This document shows, one piece after another, positions 22,098-31,630 of a stretch of 64,000 nt of DNA. The stretch covers positions 589,501 to 653,500 of the forward strand of contig NW_027305497.1 in NCBI RefSeq assembly GCF_039555335.1, in the 5' to 3' direction. This DNA is from Amphiura filiformis. Lineage: Eukaryota; Echinodermata; Ophiuroidea; Amphilepidida; Amphiuridae. A program made the translations under genes and the position numbers. Numbering within the stretch: the first letter of the stretch is position 1; each line of letters begins with the position of its first letter. The notes beneath the pieces were generated by a model, which did not search any database, was not told where the DNA came from, and saw nothing but the letters and a program-made list of their open reading frames with translations.

Positions 22098-22532
22098 ACC
22101 CAGCAAACACAGAAATGTGCTTGACATGTTTTTTTGTTTTGTTTTTTTTTTTTTGTTTTTTTTGTTAAACGTTTTAATAATATTTAAATGTCGGGTTATA
22201 TAAAGGTCATGAAAACTTTTTAAATCGTTATTGCAAATATTTTGGGCAAACATTTTGGACAAAATATTTTTTCAACCCCAAAATAACATTCTGTTTAGAA
22301 TGTTTTGTATCAAGTTTTCAAAAATGTTTTTGGAATGTTATTAAAACGTTTTCATACCCGACATTTAAACGTTTTCTGTAAAACTTTTTTTTTGGCTGAG
22401 CAGTAGATTATCAAAAAATGTTTTTAATATTATGAAATATATACCCTTTATATAACACGACATTTAAACGTTTTCTGACACCTTTTATAACCTTTTGCGA
22501 ATTATGTCGAAAACGTTTTGTATTTGCTGGGT
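22098..22532. mobile_element. MITE with ACCCAGCAAAYACA ends
   Basis: Inverted ends ACCCAGCAAACACAGAAA and the complement of TTTTGTATTTGCTGGGT bound the element. Internally CGACATTTAAACGTTTTCTG recurs three times (about 22358-22380, 22459, 22555 just outside the right end) and its complement near 22165-22195. This family type, rich in AACGTTTT, is widespread in marine animals. No coding capacity. Confidence 0.65.
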
Positions 22533-22646
22533 AGCTAAAGCCACCTTCCATCACCGACATTTAAACGTTTTCTGACAACCTTGAGATCCATCACCAATAA
22601 ATTAATATGTATAATGACTACGTCAGCATACCACACGTTCTTCAAT

Positions 22647-22833
22647 TGGGATATTCCATTTGAAATCCATACACCCACTAAGAACGACATGACCTTAATC
22701 TCCCACATTGGGGGTGTAAATATAAAATAGAGTCACCCATTCAGGTAATCCCATTTGAATTTCACACTCCCTCTGCCTCCCACAAGGCCATGTCTTCGGC
22801 AGGGAGTATGTAGATTTCAACTGGAATAGCCCA
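22647..22833. mobile_element. Short MITE with TGGGATATTCCATTTGAAAT ends
   Basis: TGGGATATTCCATTTGAAAT at the left pairs with ATTTCAACTGGAATAGCCCA at the right. The interior holds a second symmetric pair around CCCACATTGGGGGTG and TCACACTCCCTCTGCC. 187 bases, non-coding. Confidence 0.6.
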
Positions 22834-23459
22834 TTTTTAACAACAAACGACATCTCTCGTTTTCAATCATCTTCTCTGGTTTAACAATGTACCTTGTGTA
22901 TTTCATCCAAAATTACGCGATTTCTTTAACTCAGTTTTCCTTTATGATCATATTACCAAGCAAACTGCGACAGCGTGTGTTTCACATTTCACATTTGCAT
23001 CTGTGTGGATAGGATGTCTGTCTCTCGATTCATGAAGTAATATTCCGAAATGCCAAGTATTTTTGTTTATACTTATTTGCTGAACTTAACACTTTAAGTG
23101 CATTCCAATCAACTATCAGAACATAAGATGAACAAATCAGAGACGTTGCAAATTGCTCCAATAGTAATAGCCTCCTAAGAAGGAAGTGTAAACGATTACA
23201 GAAGCGAGCACAGAAAGACAAATTCTTTGTTGAGAATAATATTGCCACGTTTGTGGTACCAAAATCTCTGTGTGTGAAGCCTTGAACAAATCTGAAGACG
23301 AGCAGGAAGAAAAGATAGTTGGTAAGTTTACTTTTTAATCTTTATTAGCTTTTATAATATGTGACGTGGTATATCAAAAAAGACACTTTGGCCATCCTTT
23401 AAAATGTGACCGTACACTACGACTGAGCCGTAAATGTCCTAAATTGTATTCTGAGTTAC
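22834..23459. other. Unassigned sequence
   Basis: No coding or repeat signal was recognised. Small open frames near 23030-23248 look random. Confidence 0.4.
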
Positions 23460-24141
23460 AGTGTAAAATATGCATGAACAGTGGACTTCGGGTATATATA
23501 TAAATGCGCTTTTATAAATGCGCACGTGACATCTACAAGTCGCCATACCGTGTTCAACGATGTAAGGTACCCGGATGTGCACAAATTCCACACGCAAAAG
23601 TATAGGCGAAAATGACAGGTTACAAGGAAAATTGGTTTTGCAAAATAGTGGCATTGATTGCAAAGGGCAAAATAATTTGACCCGAAACATAAACTCTTTA
23701 TTTGGATTTTCCATTACGGAAAAAAAATATTATGACGGAAAAGCTAGATATAGCTGATTTAAAAAGTTATATTTCATTATTTCCGTGCTAAATGGGCGTG
23801 GCAATTGACCATATTGATGACGAAATGTGATTCTTACTGGCATTAAGGTCAGAACTGGGTAGCTGCCGATGATGTTATTTGATAATGTTTGCACGTAAGG
23901 AACTTAATGGGCTGTCAATTTCTTCGGAAGGAAGGGGTCATGGATTGATTTATTTGGGAGTCAAGATAATTTTAACTCTAATTATAACTTACATTCAGGA
24001 AACTATAACTTTAGCCCTTTTCGGTACAATGACCCTCTCAAACTTATAGGCTAGATGTCCCCGCCCGACCTCCTCAACTTAAACTTACTCATTCGCTCGC
24101 AAATGGACAAAAAAACAAATTCAAATGTGTTTTTAACCACC

Positions 24142-24467
24142 TTTTTGTGTCCCCCATGCTAAATCGGTAATCTGTACACCCTTTGTCACCCTTTGACGTA
24201 CAATTTAGAGTATAAACACGTAGATGACTGTACATGATCTAATCATCCCGGCTGGAAGATGTTGAGGAAGAGTCGTATATTATACATCACGCTCATACGT
24301 TACGTTTTTGTGTCCCCCATGCTAAATCGGTAATCTGTACACCCTTTGTCACCCTTTGACGTACAATTTAGAGTATAAACACGTAGATGACTGTACATGA
24401 TCTAATCATCCCGGCTGGAAGATGTTGAGGAAGAGTCGTATATTATACATCACGCTCATACCTTATA
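24142..24467. repeat. Tandem duplication, two units of 163 bases
   Basis: Units 24142-24304 and 24305-24467 look identical over almost their whole length (TTTTTGTGTCCCCCATGCTA through CACGCTCATAC). A recent duplication or an assembly artefact could explain it. Non-coding. Confidence 0.85.
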
Positions 24468-24991
24468 TGACAATTTGACGTACAATCACGTATGTGATGC
24501 ATGGTTTGAGGTTTATTCAGCTAGTAAGTTAGATCTCGTCATACACATTATTGTCATGGTATTATATTGTAATTGTATACGTCAATTTTGTTCAATTTGA
24601 TTCAACCGGCTTATAAAGTTTTACTTTACACGGAAAGGGAAAGTTAGCAAAAAACAATTAATTTATGAGTGTAAAAGGGGGCAGGGGTGGTTTGCGGGAA
24701 GGGGGGACAAATAATATTTATAAAATTATAAGTAAGGCGAGAAAGAGAGAAACCCTGTTCTACGGGCGAACGGACCTTTCAAGTAGGGTCGGTCGGTCGG
24801 TTGGTATTTAAAATTTTTTTTTTTAAATAACCCAAAAAATCACACAAATCTGTAAATAAATTTCAATTTGGGAAAATACAACAAACAAATTGTCCTGAAA
24901 TTTCCGAAATTTGGGGTCGGCATTCATTTGTACAGGAAAAATTTGTTTTCCAATTTGTTCAAAATAGAACAGGGTTTTCGTTTTTCGTCGC

Positions 24992-24992
24992 A

Positions 24993-25083
<91 letters not shown>

Positions 25084-25099
25084 AAATAAATAAATAAAC
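24992..25099. repeat. (TAAA)n microsatellite
   Basis: About 25 perfect TAAA units followed by a slightly imperfect end. The apparent protein repeats (YLFI) on the minus strand are the microsatellite translated. Confidence 0.95.
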
Positions 25100-25573
25100 A
25101 TTAGTTGTACATGGGGGGTGCTGTGCAATATTCATGATCCTTTGATATCCTTGCAAATTTATAGCATCGAACCTCCAGCCAATGGTCCTTGCCAGTGCTA
25201 GCCACGAAACAAGGTCACAACTGTAGCCACTCCTTCAATGGTCGCCATTTCAGTGATTGACAGTGATGTAATGCAAATATGGCGCTGGCCATCTGGTCAC
25301 GTGCGCATTTATAAAAGCGCATTTATATATTACAACCGAAGTCTACTGATGAAGGTCGTATTCTTAGGTACCTCAATTTGGTGCGACATGTATCTCATTT
25401 TGAGCACTAGTCAAACATCTTTTAAGCCAATCAATAATCCTATTGTTGAAGAGGATAATTAGCTTCTACCTATGTCTATAGAATTCTTAAATATCTCTAG
25501 TTTTTTTTTTTCTTTGGCTAAATCCTATTCAAGAGGTGGGTTACAAAGCATTGTATTTTTTTCTAGGTTTGTA

Positions 25574-26673
25574 CAGCGTGTCCCAAAAGTAACTTAACAT
25601 TGTGAATTTGCCATATCTCAAATATTTCCTACTTCATACCAAAATGGAGAACATATTCACATAGATTGATCTTTTACAATTATTCTGATACCAAAAACAG
25701 CATTATTGATGACCCCTTGACCTTTCTGTGCGACTGTACATAATGTGTGTATTAAACCCACAAAAGCAAGCTCATTATAAATTATGTTCTTTTGTTCAAG
25801 CACATGAATGATGTGCTTCCCTGAACAATAGAGTTGGTTCACTCCCTGCACACGCTACATTTAGGTAAGAACATTCATGGATTACATGTCCTAGCGTAAG
25901 CGTGAATGCTGTGTTTTAGATTATAATTAGGATATATTGACAATATTAAACTTTACTTTAAAACAATTTAAGTGAAGATGAATTTCCTATAGATCAATGG
26001 ATTCAGATGGTATGGTTCTTTGCCGAGACAACATCGGACAAACTCACTGAAGCAAAGTTTAAGGAACATTTTAATGTAAATTATGCACCCAGCCGAAATA
26101 CAATCAAGCAACTAGTGCAGAAATTCCTATCAACTGGATCTGTTCAAGATCTATCTTGAGCAGGACGTGGAAGAACAGGAAGATCGGTTACAAACATCGA
26201 TGTCATACGAAGAGCGGTGGTGAAAAGCCCAAGACGATCAGTACGTCGACTTTTAATGGAGAACACCGTACCGCATACAACTGTTCATCGAATCCTCAGA
26301 AAAGATCTTAAGCAGTTTCTATATAAAATCCAGATAAAAAGTAAATGAAGATTACGCATTGAAAACAAACAAACAAACAAACAAACAAAATTAAAGCAAA
26401 ATTAAACAAAACAGATTTTAAAACGATAACACGTTATATCGTGTTATCAAGTCTCAAATGACGAGACTTATTTTGCGTTTATAAAAGTGGGTTTTACGGT
26501 ACAGTAGATATCCGTTAATTTCATGCCAAAGGGTCATGACCACATTGGCATGTTTGGTATCATAACATTTCTAAAAGAATTATCTACATACTGTGCAATT
26601 TTTGTAACAACACTATTAACCCAACGCCAGTTATGGCAAATTCACAATGTTAAGTTACTTTTGGGACACCCGG
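25574..26673 (+). mobile_element. Degenerate Tc1/mariner-type DNA transposon
   Basis: Terminal inverted repeats of about 40 bases start CAGCGTGTCCCAAAAGTAAC and end in the complement of CCGGGTGTCCCAAAAGTAAC, flanked by TA at 25572-25573 and 26674-26675. The interior keeps only the DNA-binding part of a transposase and an (AAAC)n stretch near 26367-26390. The catalytic DDE/D half is absent, so the element is non-autonomous. Confidence 0.8.
25976..26348 (+). pseudogene. Transposase DNA-binding fragment (DUF4817-like helix-turn-helix)
   Basis: In one frame the text QWIQMVWFFAETTSDKLTEA is followed by KFKEHFNVNYAPSRNTIKQL, VQKFLSTGSVQDL, then a TGA stop at 26157-26159, then AGRGRTGRSVTNIDVIRRAV and RLLMENTVPHTTVHRILRKD with a stop at 26346-26348. 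The order FxxxFxxxPSxxTIxxLVxKFxxTGSVxD, GRxRT, TTVHRILRKDL is that of the DUF4817 DNA-binding module joined to mariner-type transposases in animals. The internal stop and missing DDE domain show it is dead. Confidence 0.75.
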
Positions 26674-26689
26674 TATAACCAACAATTAA

Positions 26690-27144
26690 AAATGAGAGGA
26701 CATTTCTGAGCCTCGTTGACTAGGGGATGATTTGAAATGACCGCCAATTATGATTGTTTGATATTTATTACCAGCAATGTGGGAAAAGAGGCACATGTAA
26801 AACCGAAAAAGTATACCATTTTGTTGAAGGAGCAGCAAAGGTCAACAAACCATAACCCCGGCGCTTCTGGATATCGTTTGAAGTCAAATGATATACCATT
26901 TTAAAGCTTATGATATATATTTTCTTAACACGAAATAAAATAATATTGACCGGGCGGAATTTACGGCTCATTTATGGTGTACGGTCACAAATTGTAGCAC
27001 TTTGCCGACGAATTGATTCACTCAACCGATCCAGTCAGTCCGAATCACATCTCTATTATCTGGCACGTAAGATAATAGAGATGTGATGATGGAGGTAGAA
27101 CATTTTGAATGACCCTCGTATTTAAGAAAACAGCTTGCATACTT
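26690..27144. other. Unassigned sequence with one long hairpin
   Basis: TCACATCTCTATTATCT at 27045-27061 pairs perfectly with 27070-27086 across an 8-base loop. The remainder of the stretch shows nothing recognisable. Confidence 0.5.
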
Positions 27145-27545
27145 TTTTGGAGATATAAAACAATGTCGCAGAGAGTTTGTAAGGAATCAGGCATAACAAT
27201 GGATAACAACATCTTACAAGTTGCTATGGTAGCATGCCAATCCGATATGACATTCCTAAATTTGTTAATAAAATCTTAAATTTAACAATAAGCATCGCAA
27301 TGATTATGGGATTTTGGAAAAGGTTGTTTTATTTAACAATTTGTTTACTCAAAAAGTCAATATTGCACTCAAGGCTACTCAATACTTGAACACAATAGCT
27401 CTATGGAACTCTCGTGATTTTATATGAAAACAGCCAATATTTTAGTGAACAAATGTCCATAGTATTCACGGAGCAAAATATATTTATCTAATATTGTTTT
27501 TATATATAATGTTATTTTTTAATCATATTTATACGAGCTTTCCTT
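27145..27545. repeat. Partial third copy of block A
   Basis: Follows blocks A and A' from GGAGATATAAAACAATGTCG through TTGCTATGGTAGCATGCCAA to ATTTATACGAGCTTTCCTTG, then diverges. This shows block A is a dispersed repeat. Confidence 0.65.
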
Positions 27546-28321
27546 GACGTAAGGAATTACCTGGACTGATGACAATATCAAGCTTTTCAAATTTACGATT
27601 AAAATACAAAATTTCAAACGATAATATTATTATGAAGTGGATTTAAAATACATTATTGTAAAAATTGGTGCGTGAGTTTCCAGTTATAGTTTTTTCTATT
27701 GAGAATGGGACAATCATGCATGTTGATCATAACAATTGAGTACCGTGATATTAAGTTATGTTAGGTTTTAAATTTAACATAGAAATCACAAAACGATAGG
27801 AAAAAGTTATGTAATTCCAAAATCAAGCATTAAATTTGTTATTCCTCCTAGTTTGTATTTCTTTTCCTGCATTTAAATTATGCAAAATATACATTGATGC
27901 GTGTTGCTTATGTTTCCTGTTGTTTTAGAAACTCTTTAATTGCTCATATCTTTGGAACTAGTTGTTTAATTTCAATGGGGTTTTCTTCAAAATGCAGCTT
28001 TGTAAATGCCTTTTATTATCCTATAAGAAACTGAAAATTGAATATTTTCGAGTTCCAATTGATTTTGCTTAATCTTATCACAAATTGCTAACTAGCTGAA
28101 GTGTAAAAGAGATCAGAAAGGATGAGATACAAAAATTAAGTAATTCCATTTGGCCTCCAAACACCACAATGAAATGTAAATAAATATGTTTATAAAAGGA
28201 AACGTATTTAATGGTTTCTTTGTTACTATTGATCCTGCTTGCATCGGCCACGGTCAGTGAAGCCGATAATTATGTCTCTGCTAAATAGGCTACCAAAAAC
28301 ACGTTTTATAGAATAAATACA
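27546..28321. other. Unassigned AT-rich sequence
   Basis: Nothing recognised on either strand. Confidence 0.4.
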
Positions 28322-28775
28322 TCGCAAAATTACCCCTCCCCCTTAAATATTGGCCATTATTAAAAAACGGGCCATTGTATTACAAATCTGTAACATGCAT
28401 TGCAAGCAGAATTTAATTCAAGCATTTTGATACCTCATTTGATACAATAGCTCAGAAAACAATAAAACACCGGTCAATTCAATGTAGTGAGGTCCAGATT
28501 TGACAGTTGCACTTACAACAATACCAAAAACGCTCAGATAATCTAGACTTCCTTTCATTATACTGAATACAAATCAATAGAATTTACAGCGACTTTCAAA
28601 AATCTAACTTTCAAATCTTGGGTTACATTGATTTAAATGTACGCTGCGACGTCAAAATTTAGGCAATTGCTACAGAAGTATATTCTGCTTCCAACGCATT
28701 TTACAGATTTCTAATACAATAGCTCGTTTTTGAATAATGGCCATTATTTAAGGGGTAATTACTTTTTTTGAGATG
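28322..28775. mobile_element. Palindromic MITE-like element
   Basis: Left arm AAAATTACCCCTCCCCCTTA... ATTGGCCATTATTAAAAAAC (28326-28390) is an inverted copy of the right arm around GAATAATGGCCATTATTTAA and GGGGTAATTACTTTTTT (28700-28770). Arms are about 70 bases, moderately diverged. Non-coding. Confidence 0.6.
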
Positions 28776-29168
28776 TTTATACAGAGTCTGGTATTCTGTA
28801 GCTTACATCGACCAAGAGATATCGACCTCCTTTGGTCGATATGTGGGCGACATTTTTGCTGATTTCCCTACCTTGGTCTTGAGCTAAATCAATATCTTGA
28901 TGGTTAGCAAATTGTTTTTAATATACTCATTAACCAAAGTTCTTGATATCTGATCCAGAAATTGCACTTACTTTGTGTACGTTTCAGCAACACTGTTGCC
29001 TTTGTCAACACTTGATGATGAGTGATTCCTACTGGCAACCGACGCTAGATGTATCTCCAGCGTAGGTCTTGGTGTTGCCAGTTGATTTTCCATCTGGGGA
29101 TTTTCTTGAACCCAGTTCTAGAAACTCATCAAAAATGTGTGAGAGTTGATACTGCCCCTCGTCTCTAT

Positions 29169-29422
29169 TCATGGTGGTGCCCTCCTCTTTCTAATTTCTA
29201 TAGCCTCCTTTATCCAGCGTGTAAATCGTTCTTGTTCCGTGCCAATGATCTCAGCGTCCCCCCATCCAATAACATGATTTTTGTCCACTACGTGATCTGT
29301 TATTGCCGACTTGTTAACTGTTGTAAGAGATTCTTTTCTACCTGCCCTGGTGACTACTGTGCTGTTGACCTTCTCCACTTCCTTTCTGTGTTCTTCGAGC
29401 CGCGTTCCAAATTTTCTCCCAG
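29169..29422 (-). pseudogene. Inverted second copy of the GIY-YIG domain
   Basis: The minus strand repeats the endonuclease C-terminal text (GRKFGTRLEEHRKEVEKVNS, then IGTEQERFTRWIKEAIEIRK) with one residue change (S for P after RKE) and a frameshift at the end (RAPP in place of RGTT). It lacks the SYIGET core. Confidence 0.8.
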
Positions 29423-29964
29423 ACATTAATGTCTCAACCGCAATGAAGCCACACAACACGCTCCGCAGAGAACTGGTTCACCCAAAAGACAAGCGTGATC
29501 CCAACAACTTGACCCAGGCTGTTTACAAGATCCCCTGTTTGAACTGTGATCTGTCGTACATCGGGGAGACTGGGAGAAAATTTGGAACGCGGCTCGAAGA
29601 ACACAGAAAGGAAGTGGAGAAGGTCAACAGCACAGTAGTCACCAGGGCAGGTAGAAAAGAACCTCTTACAACAGTTAACAAGTCGGCAATAACAGATCAC
29701 GTAGTGGACAAAAATCATGTTATTGGATGGGGGGACGCTGAGATCATTGGCACGGAACAAGAACGATTTACACGCTGGATAAAGGAGGCTATAGAAATTA
29801 GAAAGAGGAGGGGCACCACCATGAATAGAGACGAGGGACAGTATCAATTCTCACACATTTTTGATGAGTTTCTAGAACTGGGTTCAAGAAAATCCCCAGA
29901 TGGAAAATCAACTGGCAACACCAAGACCTACGCTGGAGATACATCTAGCGTCGGTTGCCAGTAG
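29422..29964 (+). pseudogene. GIY-YIG endonuclease domain of a Penelope-like element
   Basis: The + strand frame reads VSTAMKPHNTLRRELVHPKD, then IPCLNCDLSYIGETGRKFGT with RLEEHRKE, and further IGTEQERFTRWIKEAIEIRK, MNRDEGQYQFSHIFDEFLEL and a stop at 29962-29964. SYIGETGR..xxRLxEH is the GIY-YIG catalytic signature, preceded by the LVHPKD linker and Cys motif (CLNC) typical of Penelope-like elements. The reverse transcriptase is missing. The frame opens further upstream (29311) only by reading through the inverted left arm. The domain nicked DNA for target-primed reverse transcription. As a 5'-truncated copy it is unlikely to be functional by itself. Confidence 0.8.
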
Positions 29965-30068
29965 GAATCACTCATCATCAAGTGTTGACAAAGGCAACAG
30001 TGTTGCTGAAACGTACACAAAGTAAGTGCAATTTCTGGATCAGATATCAAGAACTTTGGTTAATGAGT

Positions 30069-30762
30069 TTACTCTACCGATCCTGATGAATTTGTTCAAC
30101 CATGTTTTTAATATAATTTATAATTACGCAAGTCGATTCTCTGCTTAAGTTCCTTACTACACAAGAATTATTTTAGTCATAGTGTCAACAACAAATCCTT
30201 TAAAAAGGAATAGTGCGAGGAAATGAGGAACTGTCAAGATAAAGGCGTAGTTGTTACTTCTATTTTCATTTGTTATCATTAGGAGAGGAGTGAAATGTTG
30301 ATTGAAATAACTGAACTAGCAAGGTTGCTGTTAGAAGTTTATTGTTAATAAAAATTGTTGGCCGAGTGATGAATGTCCTTGATATCGTGAAGATTATCTA
30401 ATGTATTTGTGGTATTATTTATGACAATCGTCAATCGGGGGGGATTTTAAGTCACCAGCCCTTACTAATTCTATAACCCCACCTATTTTGGGTGGTAAAA
30501 ATATACCCCTCCCCCCTATTTTGGTCTAAAATTTATATGATCCCCCCCCCCTCCCGTATATTTGAAAAAATGATAGCCCCTTATGATGCTAGATCCAATG
30601 AGAAGATCGAGGATATATAATAAGTATAATTTTAAAATGATTTAAATATTACTGGCATCAAGATAGATTATTTTTCTGAAGGGAAATATATTACTTCCGA
30701 GTTTAATTAATTTTTAATTTCTTATTCATTCAAACTCAGATACTGTTCTCATTTGATAACTT
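30069..30762. other. Unassigned sequence with C-rich runs
   Basis: Contains C-rich tracts and related CCCCTCCCCCCTATTTTGGT text near 30480-30560. No gene recognised. Confidence 0.4.
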
Positions 30763-31630
30763 TTGACGCCAACTGCAAGGTCTTTGTCATCCACTGCATC
30801 GCCTCCACAATTCAAATTCTCCGGTGACGAAGTAAGCGGATCATTGTTAAGTTATTTTGACTCCACCGGTAACGGCCATGGATCTCTTGTACCAGAGCCA
30901 AAGAACCACTGCGCCATGGTGCTCACTAATTACTTTTTCGAGAGATTTTACCAGGAGCTTCCGCTTCATCATCACTAGGATCCACAACATGTTCATCTAT
31001 CAGGCATCAGGGCACCCAATACATTTGTACATTCATTGAATGACCTTAGAAAATTTGGGTACAACTTGAGGTCAAATGTTGCACTACCAGTGTTTAATTG
31101 AGGTTATTGAACTATGCCATTGGGATGAGGCCATTGTGGTCCATAGTGCACGTAACAAATCCAAATGGAGTTTTTACTCTGTCGTTGGAAAGGAGTTCAT
31201 TTCGGCCCAGTCAATGCTGGTCATTTCCATAACAAATGGAACTGTAAGCAAATATTTTAAGCATAAATATTATGGTGATACGACAAAACCAATCAAACAA
31301 GTTCAGATACACGGATACAGAGTGTATTAAAGAGAACAACATAATGTAATATTGTTAACAGTATTTAGCAGCATTTGTTTACGTCAGTAAAGTGTAATTA
31401 GTATTATGCAGGGTGACATTTTATGTGCACCAAACATGAACTCGAATACCAAAATAATGCATGTTTATCTTTTGCATGTTATTAGGTACAGATAATATCC
31501 AAAAGGTAGCTAAGTACTAGAAACACTTCTAATTGGTTATTTACTGATTCGTATTACAAATTCATATAAGTACACACAGATTAACTCTGTCGTGTAACTG
31601 TTTGTTTCATGTCATGATAGCAGAATAATT
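30763..31630 (+). promoter_or_regulatory. Upstream region of receptor copy 3
   Basis: Matches the proximal upstream region of copies 1 and 2: GGATCTCTTGTACCAGAGCC, GAGGTCAAATGTTGCACTA and, close to the gene, CGAATACCAAAATAATGCAT, GGTACAGATAATATCC and CTAGAAACACTTCTAA. The distal part of blocks B and B' (before about 8320 and 14290) is not found here. The open frame at 31076-31330 is not conserved in the other copies and was rejected. Confidence 0.45.

Larger units (their letters stand above)
23460..25355. mobile_element. Interval bounded by inverted repeats with a GTCACGTGCGCATTTATAAA core
   Basis: About 55 bases at 23477-23531 (tataaatgcgcttttataaa then tgcgcacgtgac) recur inverted at 25307-25350, with GGACTTCGGGT / ACCGAAGTCTACTG at their outer edges. 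The 1.8 kb in between contains a 163-bp tandem duplication and a (TAAA)n microsatellite but no transposase. This may be a non-autonomous element or two independent insertions of one repeat. Confidence 0.45.
28925..30068. mobile_element. Penelope-like element remnant 2 in a foldback arrangement
   Basis: Two near-identical arms, 28925-29422 and 29570-30068, lie in opposite orientation about a 147-base spacer. Each contains a GIY-YIG endonuclease end and the element's 3' non-coding tail. They differ by only a few bases, including a one-base deletion in the left arm after GAGGAGGG. The structure is a tail-outward inverted dimer of 5'-truncated copies. Confidence 0.85.

Noticed and set aside
24823-25156. 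Repeated YLFI protein on the minus strand
   Set aside because: Translation of the (TAAA)n microsatellite.
29311-29430. Upstream extension of the Penelope-like + strand frame
   Set aside because: The first roughly 37 codons read antisense through the inverted left arm and are not part of the original protein.
31076-31330. 84-codon open frame just upstream of receptor copy 3
   Set aside because: The matching upstream regions of copies 1 and 2 do not keep the frame, and the sequence belongs to the shared non-coding flank.
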